Origin: Aphelenchoides besseyi
Lineage: Eukaryota > Nematoda > Chromadorea > Rhabditida > Aphelenchoididae
DNA length: 64,000 bases
NCBI GenBank assembly: GCA_024699855.1
Contig: JAMPIQ010000003.1
Location: 7,440,001 to 7,504,000, forward strand
Direction: 5' to 3'
This document shows, in pieces, positions 48,715 to 62,005 of this stretch; position 1 is the first letter of the stretch; each line of letters begins with the position of its first letter. Made by a program: the position numbers and the translations under genes. Under the pieces are notes generated by a model. That model did not search any database, was not told where the DNA came from, and saw only the letters and a list, made by a program, of their open reading frames with translations.

Positions 48715-51700
48715 ATGTTCGTTCCGGTAAGTTCTTTTGACCAGCGAATCTGACGGCTATGAGATTTCAGGACGACTGTGCTGCCGAATTGGCTCTTCCG
48801 TTCAACAACGATCAAATCGAGCAGATCGTCGGCAATCGCGAACGTTTGATTATCGCGTGTGTCACGCCGTCTGCTCTCTACTTCTTTCTTCCAAATGTAA
48901 ACCTTCCATTTCTATTCGAAATTCACAGTCGTTTTAGCCATTGATTCTTTTGTGTACGTATCGTCGTGATGAGGCAGAAGTTGCGGAACGTGGTCGCTAC
49001 AAAAAACTTTATTGGCGACACAATTCGGCATCAATTTGCGTGACGGTAAGCTAACCAGTTGGTTCTCTTCTTATTCTGTTTAGACCGACGACAATTACGT
49101 TTACATCTACACAGTCGATATCTCGCCCGATGTGGATTGTTTCAACATTGTCGACAAAGATCCGAACTTGTACGTTCGCACATCACCCGAACTTTATTTC
49201 AAAGCTCGACGCCCAAAAGTCGACGTTCGACTTTCGGTGGTCGCAAAATTGGAGTCTTCGGCCACGTGCATTGCACCGTTAAGAGATGAGCTTTTCGTTT
49301 GTCTTAAAGACGGTTGGATTCATCGTCTTACGTGGTCTGGCGATTTCGTTCAAGAACTTTCTTTTCACATTTGTCGTATTCCGTTTTGTGTGGATCAAGT
49401 GACAACAAAGAGTAATTCGAACGTTTTGCGCCATTATATCTTCTTTTTTTAGCTGAATTGATTCTAACTCCCAATGTCTACATTAAAGATTTCATTTACT
49501 GTCCATTGATGGGCGGAATTTGCATGGTGCTAAGTGATGGTCGAGCAGCGTTGTTGGTTTCATCGAGTCAGCAATTTGCCAAAGACTCACTAATGGCGAT
49601 TTGGGTTCTCGGACTAACGGATGCAACTTGTTGTGCTGCCAATCACAAATTTCGTTTAATCTACTTCGGACGCAAAAAGTAATCTTTGGTCAACAATCTA
49701 TAATAATCGATGGTATTTAGCGGCGATATTTCGGCTTACTCGTTGGACGATACCAACGGTGCGATGACTTTAGTTTTTAATCAAAAATTGTTCGTTAAAA
49801 ATGGAACTGAGTTTTTGGAACATGTCGGTGCTGTTCATCAAGTTCACTGTGTATCTCTTGGTGGAGTGTTCGCGGCGATTTGGGACCACAAACTTCCGGA
49901 GAATAGAGTGCGATCTAATGGTCAAGCAAACGGTGAGATTGGTGAGTTAAACTTTAAGTTTAAAGAAAAAACGTTGCTTCAGAAAACGGTCCACATCGAC
50001 CGCGTTGTCCGCCCGTTTTAGCGATGTTCAGTCCATTCGGTGCTCAATGGTGGTGCTCATTGGAAGACGTATCCGATTCGTAAGCTTTCAACAATCGTAA
50101 CGAATAGTCAAAGGTTTTGTTTCAGACGTTTTCCTCAATCTTCGTATCTTTGCATGGAGTGGGGGATAGATGGCTTTCAAATTTGGCTGGGACTTCAAAA
50201 ATCTGTGATTGTTATGAATTTGGTTCATTCCGTTCAGGTTATTTACACTTGTTATCTTTTACGTATTGATTCTTTAGGATTGTTTGGATCGAGTTGCTCT
50301 TGTCGGAAGTGACAGAGTTCATGTGAGTCCACGTCGAAATCATGAACAAAATGCAACGGCACCGCAGTTTGTTTGGCGAACTTTCAATCTACCTTACGAG
50401 TATATTGGAGCTAACTGGCCGATTCGAGTATGATCGTGGATTCAGTGGCTTTCATCGTTTCTTATTTTTAGTTTGTTGGATTTGATGCAGACTGCAAACG
50501 GATTCTTGTTGTTGCTGGTGCTCGTGGTTTGTGTTACTTCGGCATGAAAACGGGAAAATGGCGGCTGTTCAGAAAAGAAGCTCAAGTAAGCATACTCGAA
50601 CTCAACAACACCTCGAATTACGTTGCAGGAGAAAGCTCTTTTCTTAACCGGCGGTCTTGCTGTTTTCGAAGATTTCATATTGGCAGCCGGTTGCGATACA
50701 TCGAATGATACGGAGAATATATTCATCTTTCACCAAGACGACCAACTCGATTTGGATACTGCGGATAAGCTACTCACAAACAGAACGTTAATGATGAATG
50801 GACGACAAAATCATTTGATTACTTTTGACGTCACTTGTTTAATTACAATCTTTGGTTTACATTCCGTTGAGAACAAAGGTCGTAATGAGTTGGATATACA
50901 AAAGATTGCGGAGATCCGCATCAACGAACTTTTACCTCATCCCACTTGTGTTGTTTCAATTCAATTGACTTCTTTAAACTACTATCAAGGTTTGTTCTAT
51001 CCCGTCAACTTACTTCTGAAAATGGATATTCAGATGCTGCAGAATTCGGGTTTGGCATGGACTCTTTGTTGGTCAATGTTTCGGGTCATTTGCTTCTGCT
51101 CAGCTCCTTAAACAAACCGCATCCGAATACGAACGAAGCAAATCATTTCCAAGTAAGTTATTATGAAATGATTGAAAAATCTTGTTTAGTTACATCCACC
51201 AATGTTAATTGCATCGAACGTCGAGCGAACTTGGGTCCAATCGTCCGAACGAAATATCCCACATCTGAACAAAGCGCTTTGGATCAACACCGGCTCTCGA
51301 AAAATGAAAGTATGGCTTCCGCTGGCTGGAAGTGCTGAAGCCCAAAACGACAAGACTTCGAAACGAACCTTCATTTCGCGTCGTATCATGATTCCCGTCG
51401 ACATTCAAATGTATCCGTTGGCAATCGATGAAGATTGTTTGGCGTGCGGAGTTCAAGCGATTTCACTCACCAATTCAGCGGCCTTAACTTCTACGTGTAA
51501 TGCGTCTGTACATTGTTTGAGTCGAGATTGTGAAGTTTTCATGCATCGTTTGCTAAAACAACTTCTCAAGCGAAATCTTGGTTCTTATGCACTGGAAATT
51601 GCATCGGCCTGTCGTTGTCTTCCTTATTTCGGACATATTCTCGAACTTCTACTTCACGATGTTCTCGAAGAAGAAGCAACTTCGTCGGAGCCCATTCCCG

Positions 51701-53424
51701 GTATATATCAAAGTGGCAATGATTTTTAAGATCATGACTTTAGAACCGTTGTTGCCTCGTGTTGTGTCATTCATCAACGAATTCCCCGAGTATTTGGAGA
51801 CAATTGTTCATTGCGCACGAAAAACCGAACTTGCGATTCGAAATCATCTATTCACTGTTAGCCATCATCCACGAGAATTGTTTCGAATGTGCTTGGAAGA
51901 CGATCAATTGGACACCGCGACCAGTTGTCTGATTGTTTTGCAAAGTATGGAAAGTGCAGCTGCAAGTGTTCAGGTTGCTATATCGTTAATAATCAACATT
52001 TATTCCTATTCTTAGTATGCAACGACTTTGCTCGAAGAAGCGCTAACGAAACGTCGCTGGACGATTGCTCGAGATATCGTGCGTTTTCTGCAAAGCATCG
52101 ATCGAAAAGATTTCGAAGACGAACCTCAAAGTCCATTCCAGAAACTACAACCACGAGTCGCAAACAAACAACCGCTTTTCTTACCCGATGGTGCTTCTGA
52201 AGATTACGGTTTGGTTTTCAATTCGAGTGCCGGTGAGTTTCTACTTTTCGTTCGAAATCAGCAGATTTTTCAGAAGCTCAAAATCCCAAAACATCTGTTA
52301 GTTCCCAGCATCCGCCTAATGTCTCCAATTCATCCAAACCACCGCTCGTTCAACAGACATCTTTTGGCAGTGGTGCTCATTCGCCACCAGGAACTTCGGC
52401 TCAACGGATGATTCTCAATCGTTCGGGCTCAATTAGTCAGTCAAGCAATTCGCCATCGGCCGTTGCCTCAGTTCCGAATGGTATTCAAATACCCGAACCA
52501 ATTGTCACTCAAATGTCAGCGATTTTGAATCGACATGCTCACGCATTGTTGGAGAATTTTGGGATTCGAGATCTTGGTAGAGAGCGATTTGTTTTTGTAA
52601 TCGAACGAATATTGCAGCCGCATTTGCCGCACATCTCAACTACGATATGGTCGCTTTTTTTCGTCTATCGTCCAGTGCTTTCTCAGCCTCTCCCGATCAG
52701 TTCCCGTTGATTTTGATGAAACTTCACGCTCAATTCGCTTGGCCCTATCCGTTGGCCAGTGAATTCATCGTCACCGATAGTCCGTCCTCGTCGGCTACAA
52801 TTAGCGTTGTCGACGAGACCTCCTCGTTATCATCTGAAGATATTGCCAATGGAATTTCATCATCAGCTTCTGCCGTGACTTTGGCAACAAACTACAGCAA
52901 CAGCACAACCACGTCTAAACACGCTCAAACCGATTTCAATCGAAAAGTCTTCGAAAAACTCTGCGAAAAAACAAAGTCTCGAGGCACCGAACAAACCGAA
53001 GACGAGATCGTTTTCATTCAAAGTCAACTCGTCAAAGCCGGAGCATTAGAGTGGATTTTGTTGTTTTCGATCATGCGACGAGGAGTTCACGATTTGAGCG
53101 ACGCACTTCTGAAGGAATCCCAAAATCTGAATCGTCTCGGCGCCTTCCTGAAATGTGCCCGCAAAGGAATGGCCAAATTGGTCGAATGGGCGGACAATAA
53201 CTGGTAGGTACAATGGACAAGTAACTCGTTTTCAAACGTTCATTTTTAGCGTCGCCTACTCTCCCGTTCTCGATTTGTTCCAAAGTTTCATTGAAATGAC
53301 CGCCGAACCACAACTTTTGCGAAAGATCAGTCAGGAGTCAAAGAATGCAAATCATGTTATCGAATCGGTAGAGCAACTGAAATTAAATGGAACCATTCCG
53401 ATGCCATCAGCCACTTTAAAATGA
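48715..53424 (+). CDS. RIC1: RIC1, Rab6 GEF complex subunit
   Basis: With RGP1, RIC1 forms the Golgi guanine nucleotide exchange factor for Rab6, needed for endosome-to-Golgi transport and, in animals, collagen secretion. The model begins MFVP with a GTAAGT donor after 12 nt. The N-terminal half is a beta-propeller: KKLYWRHNSASICVTT, CLKDGWIHRLTWSGD, IKDFIYCPLMGGICMVLSDG and SGDISAYSLDDTNGAMTL match RIC1 in order. The C-terminal RIC1 domain is very well conserved: KALWINTGSRKMKVWLPL, RRIMIPVDIQMYPLAIDED, FMHRLLKQLLKRNLGSYALE, LLLHDVLEEEATSSEPIPG, ETIVHCARKTELAIRNHLF and WTIARDIVRFLQSID (about 51230-52110). A Ser-rich C-terminal part with a helical end follows to 53424. Many introns are 42-60 nt. 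Confidence 0.97.
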
Positions 53425-54298
53425 GAATTTTGAAACTTCTAGTCTTTCCGTGATGCAAATTTCCGATTCAAATCAATGCAATATCACTCTGTTGTCTGCT
53501 ATACCTTGTGAATTCTGAGTCGTTGCTCAAGACATATCGTAATAATTCCGCGACCTTTATTTAACTTTGCTCATAAACGCATTGCCATAATAATCAGTGG
53601 AATTTATTGACGGATATCTTTGATGAGAGTATTGAACCTGCAGACAGAGAGAGTATGATTAAAGGCATAAACTTCTAGAAAGAAGAGGACGAAGTTTGTG
53701 GTCACGTAAAAGGAAAGGTGCTTTCACCAACAAACTGAACACAACTATCACGCACAACATCAACAACAAGTTGTTTATTCTCAACCAACTGAAGATCACA
53801 ATCCAACGATTTGATGACTGATTAACAAACGGAAACAAATTGGGCTGCTTGTTGTAAAAAAATATTTTGCTTTCGAACTATTCTCTATTGTCCATTAACT
53901 ATGTAGAACGAACAATAGTGACCATTCGGTTTCTTAAAAGGCCCGGGATTTGAAGAAAAAAAGCGTGTCAACAAAGGAGAAACGAGGCTAAAGAACGCTG
54001 TTTGCCATTGAGTAGAGAAATTAACAATTTTTTTCGTTTTTAAGTTTAGCAATAACAATGAACTAAAAGATGGCCACTATCCAGTTACAAATAGACGGAC
54101 GACCAGATTTGGAAAACTACGCAATTTAGACCAACGGATTATAAGGCTGCATGGATTATTTGATTGTGTGAAATAACAATTAAAAAAGTATTATCTTCAT
54201 TCAAAACAAACAACACGAAGATCGAAGTATGGATAGAAAAGAGAGACAAACAAATACACTCAACTCAACAGTCTACTACATTCGATCATTGACTGGAG
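53425..54298. other. Intergenic between convergent RIC1 and SERBP1
   Basis: 874 bp, AT-rich, holding the facing 3' flanks of RIC1 (plus) and SERBP1 (minus). No coding exon seen. Confidence 0.5.
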
Positions 54299-55616
54299 TT
54301 AACGACCGCCAAGAGCCGGAAAATCAGTGGACATGTCGAGTTTCGGTCCCTGATTATGGAAACGGCCACCACCACGTTGTGGTCCACCACGAGATTGATT
54401 GCCGCCACGACGCTCACGGTTGTCACGATCGTTGCCGCGGAAACTCAATTCGATGTTGACGACATTCGAACGAAGTGCCTTCTTCTGAAATCAATTGAAA
54501 TAAACAAAAATTTTCAAAGAACCAACAAACCTTTTTGTTTTCCTCATCATTCGCCGCCTTCTTGTTTTCATCTTCGCGTTTCAATGGAACGAACTTCTGC
54601 AACGACTTTTGGTCAGCTCCCTCATTTGCCTGGCGAGTTTTAAATTCAACTTTTGCGGCAACGTGTTGAGCTTTCCACTCTTCCAAAGTCATTTTTGGCG
54701 GCTCTTCTTCTTTCGGCTCCGCTTGTTCGACGTTCTCATTGTTTGCCGCATTATCGACAGCTCCGTTTTGCGTGGCTTCACCATCGACCTTCGGTTGTGT
54801 TTCATCTCCGACAGTTTGATTCACGGCCTCCGTCTCTCCAGCCAACTGATCTTCCGTATCGCCCCAATTAGCAGTACCATGTCCTTGTTTTTTGACTTGA
54901 GATCGAACTCCAGTCTTCTCACTTCCGCTCAAACGATCGCGGCGTTGGAAACGCGGACCATCGCGATTGAAAGTACGCGGCGGTTTGTTTTGACGTTCGC
55001 CTTCTTGAACCGCACTTTGGTTGAAACCCGCATCGTTGTTTTGTTGGAATTGACGATTGTCGCTGAAATTTGACACCACGTATTCTCAACTAATCGTCAA
55101 AATCACTCACCTTCGCGGACCTCGAGGTCGATTTCCGTTCACGAACTGACGCGGAGGGCCGTCACGCCGTGGTGGTCGATTCTCATCGCGTGGCTTTTCG
55201 CCATCGTTGAAACGATTGGCAACTTTATCACCACCCTGAAATATCATTCAATGTTTAACAATATCACACAGATGACTTACGCGTTGTTGACGAAATTTAC
55301 CGCCTTGACGATTTGGTCCACGGTTCTCGTTCTCTTTGGTATCTGAATTTTGCAATTGATCAGTGAAATAGTATCATCTCCACACCTTGTTTGACTGGAG
55401 CTGCGGGTGCTGCGACCGGAGCAGTTTTGACCGCTTTCGGTTGTTTCACCTTCTTTGCCTTCGGACGAGACAAGAGCTCAGATGGATCGACACTTTCTGA
55501 ATTTAAAGTCGACATCAACTGTCGATTCCGGTCAATCACTTACCATCGTCCAAAAACGCAAACTTGTTGGTTGTAGTGCAACCATACTCGGTGTCAGATG
55601 ATTCGGCGCCGGTCAT
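54299..55616 (-). CDS. SERBP1: SERBP1/HABP4-family RNA- and ribosome-binding protein
   Basis: Basic RGG-type protein that binds mRNA and occupies idle 80S ribosomes; relatives are SERBP1, HABP4 and invertebrate Vig. From the minus-strand start (55616): MTGAESSDTEYGCTTTNKFA, FLDDESVDPSELLSRPKAKK (the Stm1-like N-terminus), then an Arg/Gly/Asn-rich part (NRFNDGEKPRDENRPPRRDG). The central motif SGSEKTGVRSQVKKQGHGTA NWGDTEDQL is the HABP4/PAI-RBP1 signature. MTLEEWKAQHVAAKVEF follows and the tail is an RGG box (RERRGGNQSRGGPQRGGG) ending in TDFPALGGR. Introns are short and the exon joins keep frame. It is mainly cytoplasmic. Confidence 0.93.
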
Positions 55617-56494
55617 TTTTAATTACTGCGGTTTTTTATTTGTAACTCGCAAAAACTGAGAATCTTCACTTCTTAACACGAACTAATCATACTGCAACAA
55701 CCAAGTACTTATAAACGACTGTCAACACGATGCGAGTACACGAATTTGCAATAAAAAGAAGGAATTAAGTTTAATGTTCCAAGAACATTGGCACAGCGAT
55801 CGTATGTTCAGGGACCATCATTTTGCTTAAACGAAACCAGAAACCTTTGGTTCAAAAACGTTTGCATTCAACTGTCCAATTAAAAACTTAAGAAACAGAA
55901 GGATTTCGACCTAATGATGAAAAAACGAGCGATTTTGGCTGCCGAGTGCAGCGGAGCAGAACTTGTAGGACGACCGGAGCGAATGCGGACACTAAAGACG
56001 GGCGTTGCCGCGATAAAGCAGAAGGGTAGTGGGAGAGACACGGTGATGTAACAGCACATCCCAATAAGAAGGACGCACCTCGACCCTCAACCTCCGGTCC
56101 GTGTGCATCCCATCGAAAGCGCCAAAATGAGGGAAAATAGGGAAACGGAGACGATGCCAAGAAAACGCCCTCGTCAAGACCTCGCGATTAAAAGGCGCAA
56201 ATTTGAAGCACAATTTTTGGCGTTCTTTTTGCGAATATCTTTTTGGTGTTAAACTTCACGTTTCTTCCAAAGTTCTGAACGTTTTTTGTGGCTTTTCACT
56301 AGTCAGTTTTCACGAAGGTCGCGTAATCTGACTTCTGTAATCGGCAGGTTTGCAATCGAAAGTTTTGGCGCGTAAATCGCAAGGCGGCATTTCGCGGTTG
56401 ATCGGGTTTGAGATTGCGAGCTTCCAACTCTGCTTGTTACCTCTGCATTCCTTAAGACAGTCGGTTTATTTCTCTGATGCTACAATTCAGTTTT
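55617..56494. other. Intergenic with a locally GC-rich block
   Basis: 878 bp between two minus-strand genes. From about 55925 to 56200 the sequence is richer in G and C than its surroundings and has minus-strand open frames without a recognisable product. A structured RNA cannot be excluded by eye, but no known RNA motif was found. Confidence 0.4.
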
Positions 56495-58256
56495 TTAATT
56501 TAAAATTGAATCTGAGCGTCCGTTTAAGGCACGTAAGAAGTCCGGAGTTTTATAATAGGCGGTCACACTTGAGTATTTTTTGCTTAGAACTTTGTGAAGC
56601 TGCTCCACATGCTCTCGATCTCTTGTTTCGACCACAATTCGCACTCGAACTTCAAAGACATTGGCGGCCAACCACGCACGTTCATGGAAAATGTCTTTGA
56701 TCGAAGCTCCGGTTTCTGCGATGCGTGTGGCCAACTCGGCGATTCCTGGAAACAAACGTTATTGGACGTTAGTTTCGTGTTGATGACCTCCAGGACGATC
56801 GGAGACCACAACGTCGAATTTCACTAAACGGCCGTCAGCCGCCAATCCGCGTTCGATTGTGCGACCAAGAACCGTAGAGTCGATGTTACCGCCGGTCAAA
56901 ATGTTCACGACTCTGCAAAATTGATCGTCTGCTAACTACTAGTCAGTCTACCGTTTTCCTTTTAGTTGCGGCAACTTTCCGGAAAGCAATGCTGCCAATC
57001 CAACTGCTCCACCGCCCTCCACTACCGACTTTTCCATTTCGAGTAAACGCAAAATTGCCAAAGCGATCGATTCCTCACAAACAGTCACGATATCGTCGAC
57101 TATTCCTTTTGCGATATGAACGGCATTCGTTCCAACCGTTGGAACTGCCAAACCTGCAATTCACTGGTTAATTTAGCAAACTGATTTGCTAAGGAATACC
57201 ATCAGCTAAACTTGATTCTGCGAAAATTTCGTGTTTTGTGTCGTACAATGCGTTGGAAAATGATGCACAAGTCTCCGATTCGACTCCCTGAAACAGTTTC
57301 TAGTCCAGAAGCTAATTCGAACCTACAATAACCAGAATCTCGGGCTTCAAGGTCTTAACCGCCAAAGCGACACCCGCGATCAAACCACCACCTCCGACCG
57401 GAACGATCACCGCGTCGATGTTTTTGACTTGTTCCAGTATTTCCAATCCTATTGTTCCTTGTCCAGCAATAACATCCGGGTAATCGAAACCGTTGATATA
57501 TTTCAAGTCGCGAGCTTTCGACAATTCCATTGCGTAGACTCGCGCTTCTTGAATGTTTCGGCCTTTCAAAATCACTTCTGCACCGTAAGATCGACAAGAA
57601 GAGATCTTCATCAACGGTGCAAAGTTTGGCATAACCACGGTCACCGGGATTGACATCTGTTGTCCGTGATATGCCAGCGCCAACGCGTGATTTCCAGCCG
57701 ATGCGGCAATAACGCCGTTCTTTGCTTCTTTCGTCGACAATCGATGCAGAGCATAACGAGCACCCCGTTCCTTGAAGCTTCCAGTAGCTTGTAAAACCTC
57801 CATTTTGAAAAACAATTCCAAGCCAAGTAATTCGGACAGTTGGTGAGATTTCTAAACACTACGGCATGCTGGTTACGTGATCGAATTGAGCATACTGCTG
57901 TGGGTGTTGCCAAAATTCCATCTCGAATATTGAAAGCTGCCGATGCAATGTCTTGGAAATCAATTCGACGAGGAACTGCGGGATTACTAAATGGATCGAC
58001 AATACACTCGGGGGCTTTCTCATCTAAATCTTCTAATCGAACAATACGTAATATTTGGCATTTGACTCACCCAGAGAAACATCTGATGACGATGTTTGAA
58101 GTTTGATTATCGCTGCTTCTAGTCGATCTACCATTTCGAATGATTCGGTGCTCAGGTTCTGCTGTTCAATTTTGACTTCCAATGAAATTCAATGTCCAAA
58201 TAACTCACGAGTTTATGCACGCGCTTCCGTTTAATATCACAGTTTTTGGTTTCCAT
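56495..58256 (-). CDS. Threonine/serine dehydratase (ammonia-lyase) with ACT domain
   Basis: PLP enzyme that deaminates threonine (or serine) to a 2-keto acid, in the cytosol. The minus-strand start METKNCDIKRKRV (58256) is followed by a 47-nt intron. FNIRDGILATPTA joins over a 45-nt intron to KSHQLSELLGLELFFKMEVL and TGSFKERGARYA, where the Lys of SFKERG binds PLP. VIAASAGNHALALAYHGQQM follows; the Gly-rich phosphate loop VPVGGGGLIAG is at about 57395. VGTNAVHIAKGIVDDIVTV and MEKSVVEGGGAVGLAALLSG complete the catalytic domain. The C-terminal part (GIAELATRIAETGASIKDIF, VFEVRVRIVVETRDREHVEQ) is an ACT-like regulatory domain, as in biodegradative/animal-type enzymes. Serine racemase is a related option, but it lacks the ACT domain. 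Confidence 0.95.
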
Positions 58257-58645
58257 TAAACGACGATTTGTTCCGCCTTTCAAATGTTGATAACTCGATT
58301 GACAAAAAGAATTTCGTTTGTCTTCTGATCGTCATTTTTGTGTTCAATGATCCAATTTGCGTGTTCTGTTTATCAGCAACCGAAAAGGAAAGTCACATCT
58401 ACCGTCCGTTTCTTATCGGTCGTCTGGTGTGATTTAGAAACGTGACAATTACCGAACAGTAAAAAGTGATGCAAGACCTAAAATCTGAAATAGCACTATA
58501 GACTTGAAGAATGGTATTATTGGAAGGACTAAAAATCTGATAACCGTTATTATAATCGTTGTATTTTCCTTGCGTGCTAAATCGAAGAAACGTTTTTTGT
58601 TAATTAGAAATCAATTCTAGAGGTCGAACTTGTGGTTTCCCTTCA
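58257..58645. promoter_or_regulatory. Divergent intergenic region, dehydratase / E(z)
   Basis: 389 bp between start codons pointing away from each other; both promoters must lie here. No specific element identified. Confidence 0.45.
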
Positions 58646-61609
58646 ATGCCTCAGTCAGAGTCCGAATCGCACTCTTCTTTCGATCCTCAGACTTCTCGAC
58701 GAGTCGGGAATCCACCGAGTCATTGGCGTAAAAGTCACAAACGAAGAGCAGCAATCGGATCATCAAGCAGTTCAAGCTCGACAGATGAAGATGTTACTTA
58801 CAACAACAAATCCAAACGACGTTCGGATGTGCGTCATGAAAAACTAGAGGTCAGTCTCCCTATTCCAAATATGTTTATTGTATATGTTTCTGCAGGTAAA
58901 ACGCACTCGTTTCGACAACTCTAGTCCTTCATCCTCTCGAACTCAAACTTCTGCCCCAAAATCTAATGCACAAGTGGGTAGTAAAAAGCCTCGAACTTCA
59001 ACATCGAAATCGCCAAGAAAATTGTCACGACATGTTAAAGAGCGAAGAGCTCTGAAGACGAAAGTTCAAAGAAAACCGAATTCAAAGCGACGAGTTTCGA
59101 ATGAGCATAATGATTTTGAGACCGAACAGTTGGAAGATGAGGAAGAAAAGTCTTCGTTATCGTCTGAAAGTGAAGATGACGATACGGACAGTATGGATGG
59201 AATAGATCCGAGTTGGACAACCGACATCATGAATGCATACAAACAAGCACGCGACAACTTTGAGCGTATGGTCGACAATGAGGGATTGGTTGGTTTTCGA
59301 TTAAAACATTGTTTACCTTTTTTGATTTAAGGAGCCATATCGTAGAGCGATTGCAATACCACGGGTTTATCGTCTTCAAGGAATCACAACTCGGGTACCC
59401 GAATTGAATCTACAACGTGATGCCGAAACAAAAAAACGAATCCAACCGAACGTTCTCGAATGGATTGAACCGTTACCACCGATGATCTACTGGACTTTGA
59501 CTGAAATGAATATCAAGGTTTTTGCACACTTGCAAACAGATTTAACAAATGATTTTAGGCAGAAGATGAGTTTACCCTTTCGCACGTGCCATACATGGGC
59601 GACCATGTTGACGAGGACAAATTCTGTAAAGAACTTATGGAAACGTTTCCTGATGGAATTCACGGAACAAAACAGGGATGTGGCGAATACATCAACGATT
59701 TCATTTTGTATTATACGGTCAAACACGTGGAACAAAACAAACCTCAGATTCGTATGTGTGATTACAAAGCTCTCAAATAGAGTGCATAATATTTAGCGAT
59801 GACAAAACTCTTTCGTTTGATCTACGAACAATTCCCGAACAAGACCCAAAAACATGAGTTAGAAGAAGTGTATCCGGATCTACGTGCTCGTTTCGAACCA
59901 CATTTAGTTCGATCGGCTGTTGAATTTGATGACAACGGACTTCAACGTGTGAATGTAACTCCAGAGTCATTGCTGCACACCTACGAAGTTCTTCAATGTC
60001 ATCGATGTGCATTGTACGACTGTCCACACCATAACTGTAAGTCATATATTCCCGTTCTTGATTGACTTGTTCTTTAAGCCAACCTCGAAGACCATCGACC
60101 GAAACGTCACATTGACGATCCGTTTACGCTTCCAGCGATTCCCTGTGGTGGAGATTGTTACTTGAAGCGATTAGGTAAGTTGAGTTTTTCGTTGAACTGC
60201 TTTTTGTTTTTTATAAGTTGCCGTTTAACAAACTTTCAATACGAAGATTTTCTTTAAAAACCTATAGTTTACTGAATTACTTTGCTTTTATGTGTGCAAT
60301 TCTTAGTTGTTTTGTTTTTGTGTAGATGCTTCTTCTCCCTCACCTTCAAAAACCTCTGCTTTGGCTCAACGTCAACCTAACGGTTTGTTAGCCGTAGATG
60401 TGGACGGAAAACGTTTGAATGGCACGACGATGAAACAAGAAGTTACCTGGTCGCCACAGGAAGAGTCAATGATGGCTTTGATGCGCTCAGTTGGAATCAA
60501 CGATTGCTGCATGATCGCACGAGTTTTGTTGATGGAACCTGGGGCTACACGAGCAAAAACATGTGAAGACGTTTATCAATATTTTCGACGACAAGGTCCT
60601 CTTTCTCCAAAAGTCAACGTTGTTCGTGAACCACCAAAAAAGTAAGCAAAACCAACTGCTTCATTGATACGAGGTTGTTTGCAGAAAGAAAGATAACCAA
60701 GTACATCGAGCATTCCGAGCAATCAAATGGCTAGGTGATGGAGCTGTTAAGAACAATTACTCATACATCCCATGCAATCACGATGGTCCATGCGATGAGC
60801 AATGCGGCTGTTTTCAACGTGACAAAATTTGCACGAAATATTGTGCCTGTTATGCTAATGACTGTAAAATCCAATTTCCGGGTTGTCGTTGTAGTGCTGG
60901 AAACTGTCGAACCAAACAATGTCCGTGCTACTATGCTTCATGGGAATGTGATCCGGATAATTGTAAGAGCTGTCATTGTGGTAAGTCGTTGATAAACGAA
61001 TTCGTTTAAACATCCTAATTTTGAGCACCTGAAGATGAGAGTCAGGATCCAAACGTTTTGTTGTGCAAAAATGTTTGTTTTCAACGTGGACTTCAAAAGA
61101 AACTGTCGGTTCGTCCATCTCAAGTTGCTGGTTGGGGTTGTTACGCTGAGGAGCCGATGAACAAGAACGATTTTGTTTCTGAATATTGCGGCGAAATCGT
61201 TTCGTTGGCGGAGAGCGAGAGGCGCGGAAAGATCTACGACAAGAATAAGTCCAGTTACTTGTTTAGTAAGTAGTGACTATGTTCCAAGAGCAATGCTCAA
61301 CTTTCAGAACTCAATCAAGACTATGAAGTTGATGCCACGCGCAAAGGCAATTTGATTCGTTTTGCAAATCACTCCAGTAATCCGAATTGTTATGCGAAGG
61401 TTGTGGTTGTGAATACCGAACATCGAATCGGTATCTTTGCTTCACGAACAATCAATCCGGGTGAAGAGCTATTCTTCAATTATGCCTACAGCACCAATCA
61501 TCAGCTCACCTTCCTCAATCGTGAGCTCGATCGTAAACGACAGGTCGTGATTGTCAACAAAGACAAAAAAGCGAAAGAATGCAAACGTAGTCGTAAACCA
61601 ATCAAATGA
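58646..61609 (+). CDS. E(z): E(z)/EZH histone H3K27 methyltransferase (PRC2)
   Basis: Catalytic subunit of Polycomb repressive complex 2 in the nucleus. The N-terminus is Ser/Arg-rich and basic (to about 59100), longer in low complexity than vertebrate EZH2. Conserved parts follow in EZH order: [14 protein letters not shown] and [10 protein letters not shown] (about 59570-59700), [20 protein letters not shown] (the zinc-binding MCSS-like part, about 59970), a SANT-like stretch [20 protein letters not shown] (about 60440), and the CXC domain ([40 protein letters not shown], about 60800-60960). The SET domain (about 61100-61500) has [35 protein letters not shown] and ELFFNYAYS. Vertebrate EZH2 has FFDYRYS at the last site, so an Asp to Asn change is present. 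A basic tail ends at 61609. Confidence 0.97.
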
Positions 61610-62005
61610 TTTCAATTGTTTTTCTTAGCGACTAACTTTTTGTTTTTCAATGTTTGAAACTTGCAGTAACCTCACTTTCTTATTGTTATTTATTTGTATA
61701 TAAGGTAAACAACTGGATGTTAGCCTTTCAACTTCTTAGTTACGTACACACCACCCACTTTGAATCTCATTGTCCAAACTCAATCAGCTAATATACGTTA
61801 TTGTTTAGGTATTTCAATAAAATTGATTGACTTGTATTAATTTATTAGTGTTGAATAGAAGAATTTTAAATGGAGATCCGAAGAACAATATCGGAGCTTA
61901 AAGCCGCTGTTACATGATGTTCACGACGAAGGAAAACGCAAAAGGGATGTTGTACGGTTAACAATATCACAGATGGAATAATTTACGAACAAAAGTTGTG
62001 ACTAA
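61610..62005. other. Intergenic between convergent E(z) and MIER
   Basis: 396 bp of AT-rich sequence with a polyadenylation signal AATAAA near 61817. No coding exon seen. Confidence 0.5.
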
